From contig DAOVGD010000013.1 of assembly GCA_030672555.1 (NCBI GenBank), positions 1 to 19,425 of the forward strand: a stretch of DNA of 19,425 nt, given 5' to 3'. The position numbers and the translations under genes are program-made. Positions 1-7,033 of this stretch are shown in pieces (the stretch's first letter is position 1; each line of letters opens with the position of its first letter). The notes under the pieces are model-generated. The model was not told the DNA's origin and did not search any database. It worked only from the letters and a program-made list of their open reading frames with translations. The DNA is from Desulfobacterales bacterium (lineage in GTDB: Bacteria; Desulfobacterota; Desulfobacteria; Desulfobacterales; C00003106).

Positions 1-147
1 TTGAGCGATTTTTGACTCGATCTGCACCAATCTCTTGCGCATCAAGGGTTTGCGAAAATCCTCGACATATCCACGGGTATGCCTGCGGTTTTCGCAAACC
101 TTGCTACATCAAGATATTGGCACATCTCTTCCTCAAAAATCACTCAA
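1..147. repeat. Large imperfect palindromic element (left edge possibly cut by window)
   Basis: The stretch folds on itself almost end to end. TTGAGCGATTTTTGA (1-15) pairs with TCAAAAATCACTCAA (133-147) with one mismatch. GGTTTGCGAAAA (47-58) pairs perfectly with TTTTCGCAAACC (89-100), and a small inner hairpin is formed by CATAT (66-70) and GTATG (77-81). The core has TCCTCGAC (59-66) and GCCTGCGG (81-88), which recur in the element between ilvD and ilvB. No coding frame is supported. It could be a MITE-like non-autonomous element or a long transcribed hairpin. The left boundary is unknown because pairing reaches base 1. Confidence 0.75.
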
Positions 148-410
148 CTTAGGTTAAAAACTCTTGATCTCGTCGGTTATATCCTGATACCAATACTCCA
201 TTACTCCAGAGTTCGGTCTCAATTCAAAATCCACCAATCTCCTGTGTAACCTTCTGAACCTTATTCAAGACCAAATCTTCTACCTCTATTTTTCAAACAT
301 GGCAAGGAAAAGTTTATATTTAATATCTTCCTAAAGTAACCGATAAGATTATTGTTTATTTTAAAAAAACAATAGGGGCTCTTTATCTGCTTCCAAACTA
401 ACAGACAGGG
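148..410. other. Intergenic stretch with no supported gene
   Basis: About 260 bp lie between the palindromic element and the response regulator. No convincing gene is seen. A minus-strand frame near its left half is open for about 36 codons but has no start codon and no recognisable motif. The right half is AT-rich and presumably carries the promoter of the response regulator, but no clear -35/-10 pair can be assigned. Confidence 0.5.
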
Positions 411-442
411 GGTATTGTGAAAATGGAAGGTATTGTGAAAAT
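411..442 (+). repeat. Tandem duplication of ribosome-binding site and start
   Basis: GGTATTGTGAAAAT occurs at 411-424 and again at 429-442, an 18-bp period. Each copy holds a purine run followed by TATT and a GTG in the same reading frame (417 and 435), so the duplication offers the response regulator more than one plausible initiation site. Confidence 0.7.
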
Positions 443-866
443 CAACCAAGTATTAATAGTAGATGATAATGAAAGCTTGCTAACGGCCCTAAACCGTCTG
501 TTGAGTGCTTATTTTAAGGAACGAGACATTCATAATTATAAAATATTAACAGCGACTTCCGCTGACGAGGCAGTAAACATCTTAAAAAAGAATACTTCTA
601 TACCAATCGTCATTTCTGATATTATGATGCCCGGAATGGATGGTTTGGATTTTCTAAGGCATATTACCCATGATCTCCGCCGTGGAATTCAGGTCATTAT
701 GATTACAGGCCAGGGTAATATGGGAAGGGCAGTTGATTCTTTTAGAAACGGAGCAGCTGAATATATTACCAAGCCGTTTGATGTATCAACTATCTATGAA
801 ATTATGGACAGGACTCTTGCTCGACTGGAAAATTGGGCGAAAATGATAAAGGGAGCTGTTGCATAG
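417..866 (+). CDS. Single-domain response regulator (receiver only)
   Basis: A 149-residue CheY-like receiver domain with no output domain. The acidic pocket is D16-D17 (VDDN), the likely phospho-acceptor is D68 in ISDIMMPGMDG, the switch residue is T97 (MITGQ) and the conserved lysine is K119 (ITKPF). The last 25 residues are helical tail without a DNA-binding or enzymatic domain, so it probably acts by protein-protein contact or in a phosphorelay. Start choice is uncertain: GTG 417 has GGGGG five bases upstream, ATG 423 and GTG 435 are also possible because the start region is duplicated. It converges on the histidine kinase at 882-2186 with a 15-bp gap. Pairing with that kinase is plausible from position but not shown by the sequence. 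Confidence 0.9.
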   Translation: MKMEGIVKINQVLIVDDNESLLTALNRLLSAYFKERDIHNYKILTATSADEAVNILKKNTSIPIVISDIMMPGMDGLDFLRHITHDLRRGIQVIMITGQGNMGRAVDSFRNGAAEYITKPFDVSTIYEIMDRTLARLENWAKMIKGAVA

Positions 867-881
867 GCAACAAAATACTCT

Positions 882-2186
882 TTATAAACCATATCCCTCC
901 TGTTTTTTTGGAAGCGTGACGACAAAGCGAGTAAACGGCTTTCCTTTCCTTCCTTTTCTGCTAATAAGCCTTATGGTTCCTTTGTGATTCTCGACAATCT
1001 GTTTTGCGATAGGAAGACCCAGCCCGGTCCCCTTGTCCTCTTTTCCAACTATCTTGTAAAAGAAATCGAATATCTCTGTCCTGTGATGTTTTGGTATAAA
1101 CGTATCGCTTCTCACACTAAAAGAGACGGTATCATTCTCCTCTGTTGCATGAATAGTAACTCGACTGTTTTCAGGGGAAAAATTAATCCCATTATATATG
1201 AGGTTGTTTAGAACAGTAAATATTCCGTCCTTATCCCCCTCAACAAAGACATCTTTAATCTTTTTGTTGTAATAATATATCCTTATATTCTTTATTTCAG
1301 CTAATGGCTCTGTTTTTGAGATTATATCTTCTATTACCGAATTCAAACTAAACGATGAAAAGGTCATTTTGTATTCCGGATCTGTCATTCTTAAAAACTT
1401 AATAAAGTCGTTTATGCTTTCTTCTATTCTGTATTCTTCTTTGGCTACCACTTTCGAATACTTAAACAGCTTATCCAAGTATGCGTTTCTTTGTTCAGCT
1501 TTTATCGTAGTATAGAGCTTTTCTATAATTCCTGGAAACTTTTTGGTAAAACCACCGATAACGGTTAGCGGATTTCTAAGTTCGTGGACCAATACATCTA
1601 ACACTTTTATGCGCTCTTGCTGAATCAATATTAATCGGTCTCTCATCCGTCGATACTCGTCAAAAAAACGTGCTCGAGCGATTGCCTGCCCAATCAGCTC
1701 TGCCATTTCCACTGAATAAAGGAAATCCCCCTCAGAAATTTTTTTCCTGTCCGCCCCCGAATCAATAACCATAACCCCATATTTTTTTTCCACCGATGTA
1801 TTGACATCCTTATATTTGATTGGAATAACGGCCTTAATTTTTACCCTGTTTTTTAGGGTATGATTAAATTCTTCTATTTCAGCTTCTTTGGTAATATTGA
1901 TCGGCTCTCCTTTTTCAAAAACCCTCCAAACAATACTGCTCCTCAGCACAACAATCCCTTTGTGGAGTTCTCTTCTGTAATCTCCTGACCATTGTGCAAT
2001 AACCAAATCTCCCCGATCGTCAATAAGATAGATCCGTACCCTCTTTTTTAATCGATCAGAAATAAAAGAAATGCTTTTGGCAACAAGAACATCTACGTCA
2101 AAATTAAGGTTTATTAGCCTCGTTATTTCGAGGAAGTCTCTATTCTCTTTTAAACGAAATTTATCTTCTGTTTTATTTGATGCCAT
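882..2186 (-). CDS. GAF-domain sensor histidine kinase with degenerate G1 box
   Basis: A 434-residue protein without membrane segments, so probably cytoplasmic. Residues about 15-175 resemble a GAF sensor domain. A short coiled linker leads to a HisKA domain with the H-box VHELRNPL (H201). The HATPase domain has an N-box (LNNLIYN, 326-332) and an intact G2 box (GTGLGL, 386-391). The G1 box is odd: the usual DxGxG is replaced by VRSDTFIP (358-365), with no glycine. The kinase may have altered nucleotide binding or be partly impaired; the intact H, N and G2 boxes argue against decay. Its start lies 3 bp after the thyA stop, so it is probably co-transcribed with thyA, an unusual partner. The nearest candidate partner is the response regulator at 417-866. 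The signal is unknown. Confidence 0.88.
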   Translation of the reverse strand: MASNKTEDKFRLKENRDFLEITRLINLNFDVDVLVAKSISFISDRLKKRVRIYLIDDRGDLVIAQWSGDYRRELHKGIVVLRSSIVWRVFEKGEPINITKEAEIEEFNHTLKNRVKIKAVIPIKYKDVNTSVEKKYGVMVIDSGADRKKISEGDFLYSVEMAELIGQAIARARFFDEYRRMRDRLILIQQERIKVLDVLVHELRNPLTVIGGFTKKFPGIIEKLYTTIKAEQRNAYLDKLFKYSKVVAKEEYRIEESINDFIKFLRMTDPEYKMTFSSFSLNSVIEDIISKTEPLAEIKNIRIYYYNKKIKDVFVEGDKDGIFTVLNNLIYNGINFSPENSRVTIHATEENDTVSFSVRSDTFIPKHHRTEIFDFFYKIVGKEDKGTGLGLPIAKQIVENHKGTIRLISRKGRKGKPFTRFVVTLPKKQEGYGL

Positions 2187-2189
2187 CTT

Positions 2190-2855
2190 TTATTTCTCGC
2201 TGTTTTGCTTCATAGTCCTTAACCGGGCCAATTCCCATACATAATCATAGAGGTGGAGCCCTTTGCTTGAAGAGATTATCTCACCATCTTCTACACCTAT
2301 CTCGCTTGCCATATATTCTTTTAAAATCTGAATCGCGCCTAAGTTTGCAGGAAATCCGTTCCAAAGATCCCACGATCTAAAATAGACTATAAAATGGAGT
2401 TTTCCATCGCGAATGCGAGTATCAATACCGCGAAGACAGGGCGGATCAGAAAGATAGATTGAGTTTGTGTCTCCGACAGCCATGTATGCCTGATTGGTGC
2501 CGAACCCATCTTCTTTATACATTCTTATGACTTCGACAATCTGTTGCTCTAAATATTGCCCATATGTATACTCTTCTTTAGGGGATTTTTTACTCGTCAT
2601 AAGATAAGGTAAATACTCTTCAATATACCCTTCTTCTACAGGGTTGGGGATTCCAAGACGCTCCGGAATGTCCGGAATCAACGGCTTAACACCTGGATAT
2701 TTTATATGTACGGTAACATAGTCAAATTCGAGTCGCTTTTGGCCTTTGAAACTTCCACGATCAATCACATATTTGTGACCATGTTCAATTATGGCATAGA
2801 CGCTTTGAAACCAAGCATCTGGAAGATCTCTTGCCTCAATGGTAATTAACTTCAT
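2190..2855 (-). CDS. thyA: Thymidylate synthase, methanogen/archaeal-like type
   Basis: Predicted to methylate dUMP to dTMP with a methylene-folate-type cofactor. It has 221 residues from ATG 2855, shorter than the 264 of E. coli ThyA and close to archaeal forms. Catalytic and binding residues are visible: C140 in DPPC, the RSxD phosphate motif R160-S161-W162-D163, N171 in GFPAN (counterpart of GLPFN), and H201/Y203 in HLYDY (counterpart of HIY). An in-frame ATG at 2897 would add 14 residues but lies inside a palindromic repeat (2886-2924) and gives a non-homologous leader, so 2855 is preferred although its ribosome-binding site is weak. It reads into the kinase gene with a 3-bp gap. The identity of the one-carbon donor (tetrahydrofolate or a pterin analogue) cannot be told from sequence. 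Confidence 0.85.
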   Translation of the reverse strand: MKLITIEARDLPDAWFQSVYAIIEHGHKYVIDRGSFKGQKRLEFDYVTVHIKYPGVKPLIPDIPERLGIPNPVEEGYIEEYLPYLMTSKKSPKEEYTYGQYLEQQIVEVIRMYKEDGFGTNQAYMAVGDTNSIYLSDPPCLRGIDTRIRDGKLHFIVYFRSWDLWNGFPANLGAIQILKEYMASEIGVEDGEIISSSKGLHLYDYVWELARLRTMKQNSEK

Positions 2856-2876
2856 GACATAAATTTTTTCTTTTTT

Positions 2877-2987
2877 GGACACGGACCTGCCCGCCATCGC
2901 GAGTGCTCAGGCAAGTCAGGCGGGTGAACACAGATTGTCAGGATATTAAACACTCTGATCTGCGTGTATCTGTAAAAATCTGTGTCC
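2877..2987. repeat. Palindromic intergenic repeat (GGACRCRGA family) with nested insert
   Basis: The outer ends pair: GGACACGGA (2877-2885), continuing with TGAACACAGATT after the insert, against AATCTGTGTCC (2977-2987). The same family recurs at 18444-18608, where the left arm is continuous. The shared string TCAGGATATTAAA marks the end of the left arm in both. The element fills the gap between thyA and gyrB, both on the minus strand, and lies just past the gyrB stop, so it could form a hairpin in the transcript. No terminator-type T run follows. Confidence 0.8.
2886..2924. repeat. 39-bp GC-rich palindrome nested inside the repeat
   Basis: CCCGCC (2890-2895) pairs with GGCGGG (2919-2924), and TCAGGC is repeated directly within the segment. 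Removing 2886-2924 restores a left arm (GGACACGGA joined to TGAACACAG) that aligns base for base with the copy at 18444-18478 apart from a few transitions, so this is best read as an insertion into an older repeat. Confidence 0.7.
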
Positions 2988-3004
2988 TAATATATCTTGT
3001 TTTT

Positions 3005-5395
3005 TTAAATATCGAGAAAATTGACTTCCATTGCATGTGTTTTAATAAAATTTCTTCTCGGGTCTACGTCATCACCCATAAGGATGGTAAATATATCATC
3101 AGCAGCGATGGCATCTTCTGTTTTTACCTTTAACAGTCTTCTGTGATCAGGATCCATTGTGGTCTCCCACAACTGTTCGGGATTCATTTCTCCAAGTCCT
3201 TTATATCGTTGAATTGATAATCCTTTTTTTCCTTCTTCCATGAGTTGTTCCAATAAATCTTCTTTTGATTTCACCGAAATAGATTCTTTTTTCTCATTGA
3301 TTATAGTAAAAGGTGGGTAATCTAATGATAATATATATGTTCCCAATTCATAGGCCCTTTGAAAATCCGCAGACGATATTAAGGACCAGCCAATCTTATT
3401 AACATGACCATTCGTCCCTTTAACGTGTAGTTCAAACAGATCATGTTCTTCATCTTCTATAACCGTATCAACCTTAAAATCCATTTTTATCATTTCTTGT
3501 CTAAGCCTGTACACCTTTTCTTTATCTTTTAGAAAACTTTTTTTACAACAACCATTTTTTATTAAAAATTCAATTAGGCTTCTATTAAAGCCTCTTTTTT
3601 CAAGATTTGTTAACACCTGATTATAGTCTACCATCTTACCTACAAACATATATAATTTTTGATTTCTTAATTCTTCTTTCTTTTTTTCGATTTGTACTGT
3701 TATATTCTTGGAAATTAGGTTCATTATATAAATATTAAATTCTTCTTCATCCTTAATATAAATGGCCTTTTTTTTGTTTCCTATCCTAAATAGTGGTGGT
3801 TGTGCTATGTAAAGATGACCTTTCTCAACAAGATCCGTCATCTGTCTATAAAAAAAGGTGAGAAGAAGAGTGCGTATGTGGGATCCATCTACATCGGCAT
3901 CAGTCATTATTATGACTTTTTTATAACGAAGCTTTTCTATATCGTATTCTTCTTTTCCTATTCCGGTTCCAAGGGCAGTAATCATAATCTTAATTTCTTC
4001 ACTATTGAGCATCTTGTCATATCTTGCTTTCTCTACATTTAATATTTTTCCCTTTAATGGAAGTATGGCTTGATATTTTCTATCCCTTCCCTGTTTCGCA
4101 GATCCTCCCGCAGAATCACCTTCTACAAGAAATATTTCTCTTTTTTCCGGATCTCTTTCTTGACAATCAGCCAATTTTCCGGGAAGCGCGGCGTCCATTA
4201 AAGAACCTGTTTTTCTTGCCATATCTTTGGCCCGCCTGGCCGCATCTCTGGCCCTGGCCGCATCAACCGCCTTTATTATTATTCTTTTCGCAACAGAGGG
4301 ATTTTCTTCCAAAAAAACAGCCAACTTTTCATTTACAATAGCTTCAACAAGACCCTTTATTTCAGTATTTCCTAATTTTGTCTTTGTTTGCCCTTCAAAC
4401 TGTGGCTCTCGAAGTCTTATATTAATAATAGCAGCCAACCCTTCTCTTACATCATCACCACTTACCTTTTCCTGTATATTTTTGGGAAGGTTGCTCGTGG
4501 CTACGTATTGATTTATTGTTCTTGTTAGCGCTGACTTAAAACCTACTAAATGAAAACCTCCCTCTTTTGTGTTAATATTATTCGCAAAAGAGAATATTTT
4601 CTCTTGATATGTATCATTGTACTGCATGGCGACCTCTACAAAAGTACCATTCTTTTCGCCGTACATATATATGGGTTTCTTATGGATTAATGTTTTATTT
4701 TTATTTAGATATTCAACAAATGATACAATTCCACCTTTATAAAAGAATTCTTTCTCCTTATCTATTCTCTCATCTCTTATAATTATTCTAACACCTTTAT
4801 TTAAGAAAGAGAGCTCTCTCATTCTTTGAGAAAGAATGTCAAAATTGAATTCGCGGACAGTAAATATATCTTCATCAGGCATAAACGTTATTTTGGTTCC
4901 GTTCTTTTTAGTCTTTTTTATTACCTCCACCGAGGAAGTAGGAACCCCTCGAGAATACGTCTGCCGGTAAACATTTCCATTCACTTTTATTTCTACCTCA
5001 AGATATGATGAAAGGGCGTTGACCACGGATACACCTACGCCATGCAACCCTCCTGAAACTTTATAAGCCTTATTATCAAATTTTCCACCGGCATGTAATT
5101 TTGTCATTACCACTTCTACTGCCGGAATCTTTTCTGTTTTATGGATACCAACAGGAATACCTCTTCCGTTGTCTTCCACCGTAACACTATTGTCTGAATT
5201 AATACAAACAGATATGAAATCACAATGTCCCACTAAGGCCTCATCTATACTGTTATCCACTACTTCATAAACTAAGTGATGAAGTCCTTCTGTCCCTATA
5301 TTTCCGATGTACATGGAAGGGCGCTTTCTTACCGCAGTAAGACCTTCCAAAACCTTTATTTTATCTGCATCATATTTATTATCTTTTATTACCAT
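3005..5395 (-). CDS. gyrB: DNA gyrase subunit B
   Basis: ATPase subunit of the type IIA topoisomerase that introduces negative supercoils. It has 796 residues. The GHKL ATPase domain shows E44/N48 in EVVDNSIDEA, the DNGRGIP motif, and GLHGVGVSVVNAL. The TOPRIM domain shows EGDSAGG (from about residue 425) and the metal-binding DADVDGSH at about 498-505. The C-terminus has QRYKGLGEMNPEQLWETTMD. Between TOPRIM and that motif lies an extra block of about 165 residues typical of Gram-negative GyrB; it also explains the length compared with about 640 residues in Gram-positives. GAGG lies about 12 bases before the ATG. It follows dnaN with a 160-bp gap and no recF between. The DADVDGSH motif and overall pattern fit GyrB better than ParE, and dnaN as neighbour supports this. 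gyrA is not adjacent. Confidence 0.97.
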   Translation of the reverse strand: MVIKDNKYDADKIKVLEGLTAVRKRPSMYIGNIGTEGLHHLVYEVVDNSIDEALVGHCDFISVCINSDNSVTVEDNGRGIPVGIHKTEKIPAVEVVMTKLHAGGKFDNKAYKVSGGLHGVGVSVVNALSSYLEVEIKVNGNVYRQTYSRGVPTSSVEVIKKTKKNGTKITFMPDEDIFTVREFNFDILSQRMRELSFLNKGVRIIIRDERIDKEKEFFYKGGIVSFVEYLNKNKTLIHKKPIYMYGEKNGTFVEVAMQYNDTYQEKIFSFANNINTKEGGFHLVGFKSALTRTINQYVATSNLPKNIQEKVSGDDVREGLAAIINIRLREPQFEGQTKTKLGNTEIKGLVEAIVNEKLAVFLEENPSVAKRIIIKAVDAARARDAARRAKDMARKTGSLMDAALPGKLADCQERDPEKREIFLVEGDSAGGSAKQGRDRKYQAILPLKGKILNVEKARYDKMLNSEEIKIMITALGTGIGKEEYDIEKLRYKKVIIMTDADVDGSHIRTLLLTFFYRQMTDLVEKGHLYIAQPPLFRIGNKKKAIYIKDEEEFNIYIMNLISKNITVQIEKKKEELRNQKLYMFVGKMVDYNQVLTNLEKRGFNRSLIEFLIKNGCCKKSFLKDKEKVYRLRQEMIKMDFKVDTVIEDEEHDLFELHVKGTNGHVNKIGWSLISSADFQRAYELGTYILSLDYPPFTIINEKKESISVKSKEDLLEQLMEEGKKGLSIQRYKGLGEMNPEQLWETTMDPDHRRLLKVKTEDAIAADDIFTILMGDDVDPRRNFIKTHAMEVNFLDI

Positions 5396-5483
5396 TATCT
5401 TTAATAACCTCTTTTTTTTATTTAAAAATTTAGGAATCTTGGAAATTATGTTAATTAGTGCCTGAACGAAAACTATCCAAAGC

Positions 5484-5510
5484 TGTCATTTCGAGCAGAG
5501 CGAGAAATCT
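5484..5510. repeat. Short REP-like remnant between dnaN and gyrB
   Basis: The string begins TGTCATTTCGAGC (5484-5496) and ends GCGAGAAATCT (5500-5510), an imperfect dyad around AGA. Similar strings are common dispersed intergenic repeats in many environmental bacterial genomes (from memory). Only one copy is visible here, so its repeat status is an inference. The rest of the 160-bp gap shows no gene. Confidence 0.45.
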
Positions 5511-5555
5511 GTTACTACTTGAAAATATGGAAATTACATATTTCCCAAATTTTTT

Positions 5556-6674
5556 CTATACCCTCATCGGCATAATAACTGACAAAAAGTTCTCATCATC
5601 ATCCCCTGATATTAGACAAGAACTCTTATTGTCTTTGAATTTTATAATAACCTCTTCACTTTTCATGTTATTTAAAGTATCTATAAAATATTTGGGATTA
5701 AATCCCAATTCCATCACGTCTCCATCATATTTAACCTCTGCTCTTTCACTTGACTCTCCAAGTTCTGGATTTGTATTAATTATCTCAATACTATTTTTAT
5801 CCATCTTAAATTTAACACCCCTATATTTTTCAGATGAAAAAATAGACATCCTCCGAAGCATCATCAAAAATTCTTCTCTTTTAACTCTGAGGAGTTTTTT
5901 ATTATCCCAGGGAATAATATTTTTATACGTTGGAAACTCTCCTTCAATAAGCCTTGTTACAATAGTTTCATTATCTTTTTTTAGTATAAACTTATTATCT
6001 TTTACTCCAATCTTTACTATGCCCTCTGAATCAAGAAGCTTGGTCGCTTCAAGGATACCTTTTTTTGGTATAATTACCCCTTGCTCAATTACAGGAGGCT
6101 CTGATTTGTCAACAACACCTTCAACAAAAGAAAGCCTATGACCATCTGTCGATACCATTATAAGAAAGTTTTTTCCTTCCTTTTCTTCTTGTTCTATAAA
6201 TATTCCTGTCATTTCAGCATAACCTTCACCAATAAGTACCGAATATATAGTTTTATCTATCATACTTTTTAAAAGATTGGCTTCAATCTCTAAAAAAATA
6301 ACATCTTCTATATTAGGAAGTGATGGAAATTCTTCTGGATCCATTCCTACTATATTATATTCTACTGATTCATCTACAATTTGAATCCATTTATTTTCTG
6401 ATTCCTTAATGTGAATAACTTCTTTTGGAAAATCCTTTACAATTTCGAGAAGCTTTTTAGATGGAACAGTTGTTGTTCCAGGCGTTATTATCTCTGTGGT
6501 ATAAAGTCCGTCAAAACCTATTTCAAGGTCTGTTGCCAATATATGTAGATTATTTCCATTAGCTGCCTCTATAAAGACATTGGAAAGAATAGGCATATTT
6601 GTCTTTGATAAAGTTATTCCCTGAACCTTTGTCAAGATTTCTACAAATTTCTTTTTATGAATTTTAAATTCCAT
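5556..6674 (-). CDS. dnaN: DNA polymerase III beta sliding clamp
   Basis: Ring-shaped processivity clamp that holds DNA polymerase III on DNA. From ATG 6674 it has 372 residues, the normal length for the family. The N-terminus (MEFKIHKKKFVEILTKVQGI) and the TNMPILSNVFIEA segment are typical of domain 1, and the end LSVIMPMRV is the usual clamp C-terminus (compare VVMPMRL). A TTG at 6680 would add two residues, but AAGGAG ends directly against it and is six bases from the ATG, so the ATG is preferred. It is transcribed towards gyrB. dnaA, which usually precedes dnaN, is absent from this side; upstream lies an AT-rich gap with DnaA-box-like sites. Confidence 0.96.
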   Translation of the reverse strand: MEFKIHKKKFVEILTKVQGITLSKTNMPILSNVFIEAANGNNLHILATDLEIGFDGLYTTEIITPGTTTVPSKKLLEIVKDFPKEVIHIKESENKWIQIVDESVEYNIVGMDPEEFPSLPNIEDVIFLEIEANLLKSMIDKTIYSVLIGEGYAEMTGIFIEQEEKEGKNFLIMVSTDGHRLSFVEGVVDKSEPPVIEQGVIIPKKGILEATKLLDSEGIVKIGVKDNKFILKKDNETIVTRLIEGEFPTYKNIIPWDNKKLLRVKREEFLMMLRRMSIFSSEKYRGVKFKMDKNSIEIINTNPELGESSERAEVKYDGDVMELGFNPKYFIDTLNNMKSEEVIIKFKDNKSSCLISGDDDENFLSVIMPMRV

Positions 6675-6739
6675 TAGCAACTCCTTACTATTTTTTAATT
6701 AGTAAAAAAAGATAATATAAATAATAAAGGCGGTTGATA

Positions 6740-6748
6740 TGTTGATAA
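6740..6748 (-). promoter_or_regulatory. DnaA-box-like site
   Basis: Reads TTATCAACA on the minus strand, one mismatch from TTATCCACA. A related but weaker string (ATATCAACC, minus strand) abuts it at 6732-6740. It lies about 65 bp upstream of dnaN and could serve origin function or DnaA control of dnaN. Confidence 0.45.
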
Positions 6749-6882
6749 GTAAGGCAACCAATTTATTTTATTGTAAAAACATTTACTAAAGTTGTAGACA
6801 AATTATATTAACATTTGTATTTTTCTTTCTTGTCGGGAAGAGTTTTATTGAAAAAGTAATAATTTAAAAAAATCATTAAGAT

Positions 6883-6891
6883 TTATCAACA
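6883..6891 (+). promoter_or_regulatory. DnaA-box-like site
   Basis: Reads TTATCAACA on the plus strand, the same nonamer as at 6740-6748 but inverted, 142 bp apart. It sits beside the most AT-rich part of the gap. Confidence 0.45.
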
Positions 6892-7033
6892 AAAATCTGT
6901 ACAATTATTTTTTCATTTTATATTATACACTTTTTATTAGGGAATAGGTCTTAAATTTTAAAAAATAATTAATAAATCTTGTCCAAGGTGAATGGTCGAG
7001 GTTGCTAAAAGGATATGTAACTGAAGGACAAAT

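Larger units (their letters stand above)
6681..7033. other. Candidate replication origin (oriC) in AT-rich divergent gap
   Basis: A 353-bp gap between divergent dnaN (-) and the RACE gene (+). It is strikingly AT-rich, most of all at about 6840-6990, which would suit a DNA-unwinding region. It holds two copies of TTATCAACA, one mismatch from the DnaA-box consensus TTATCCACA, in opposite orientation (6740-6748 minus, 6883-6891 plus), and a weaker site at 6793-6801 (TTGTCTACA on the minus strand). Neighbouring dnaN-gyrB and the switch of gene orientation here fit an origin. It must also hold the promoters of both flanking genes. Only two good boxes and no adjacent dnaA are visible, so the call is tentative. 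Confidence 0.5.

Noticed and set aside
1..147. CRISPR array or IS end
   Set aside because: There is one large palindrome, not regularly spaced direct repeats, and no transposase frame is adjacent within the window.
150..260. Minus-strand fragment of about 36 open codons as a gene remnant
   Set aside because: No start codon, no recognisable domain, and the plus strand here looks like low-complexity text (CAATACTCCATTACTCC) that produces spurious frames.
2856..2897. ATG at 2897 as the start of thyA
   Set aside because: It lies inside the inserted palindrome at 2886-2924 and adds a 14-residue leader unlike the family; the ATG at 2855 gives the expected N-terminus.
5458..6141. 227-codon plus-strand frame opposite dnaN
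   Set aside because: It runs antisense to a well-supported dnaN and shows no family motifs; its hydrophobic look comes from the complement of AT-rich dnaN codons.
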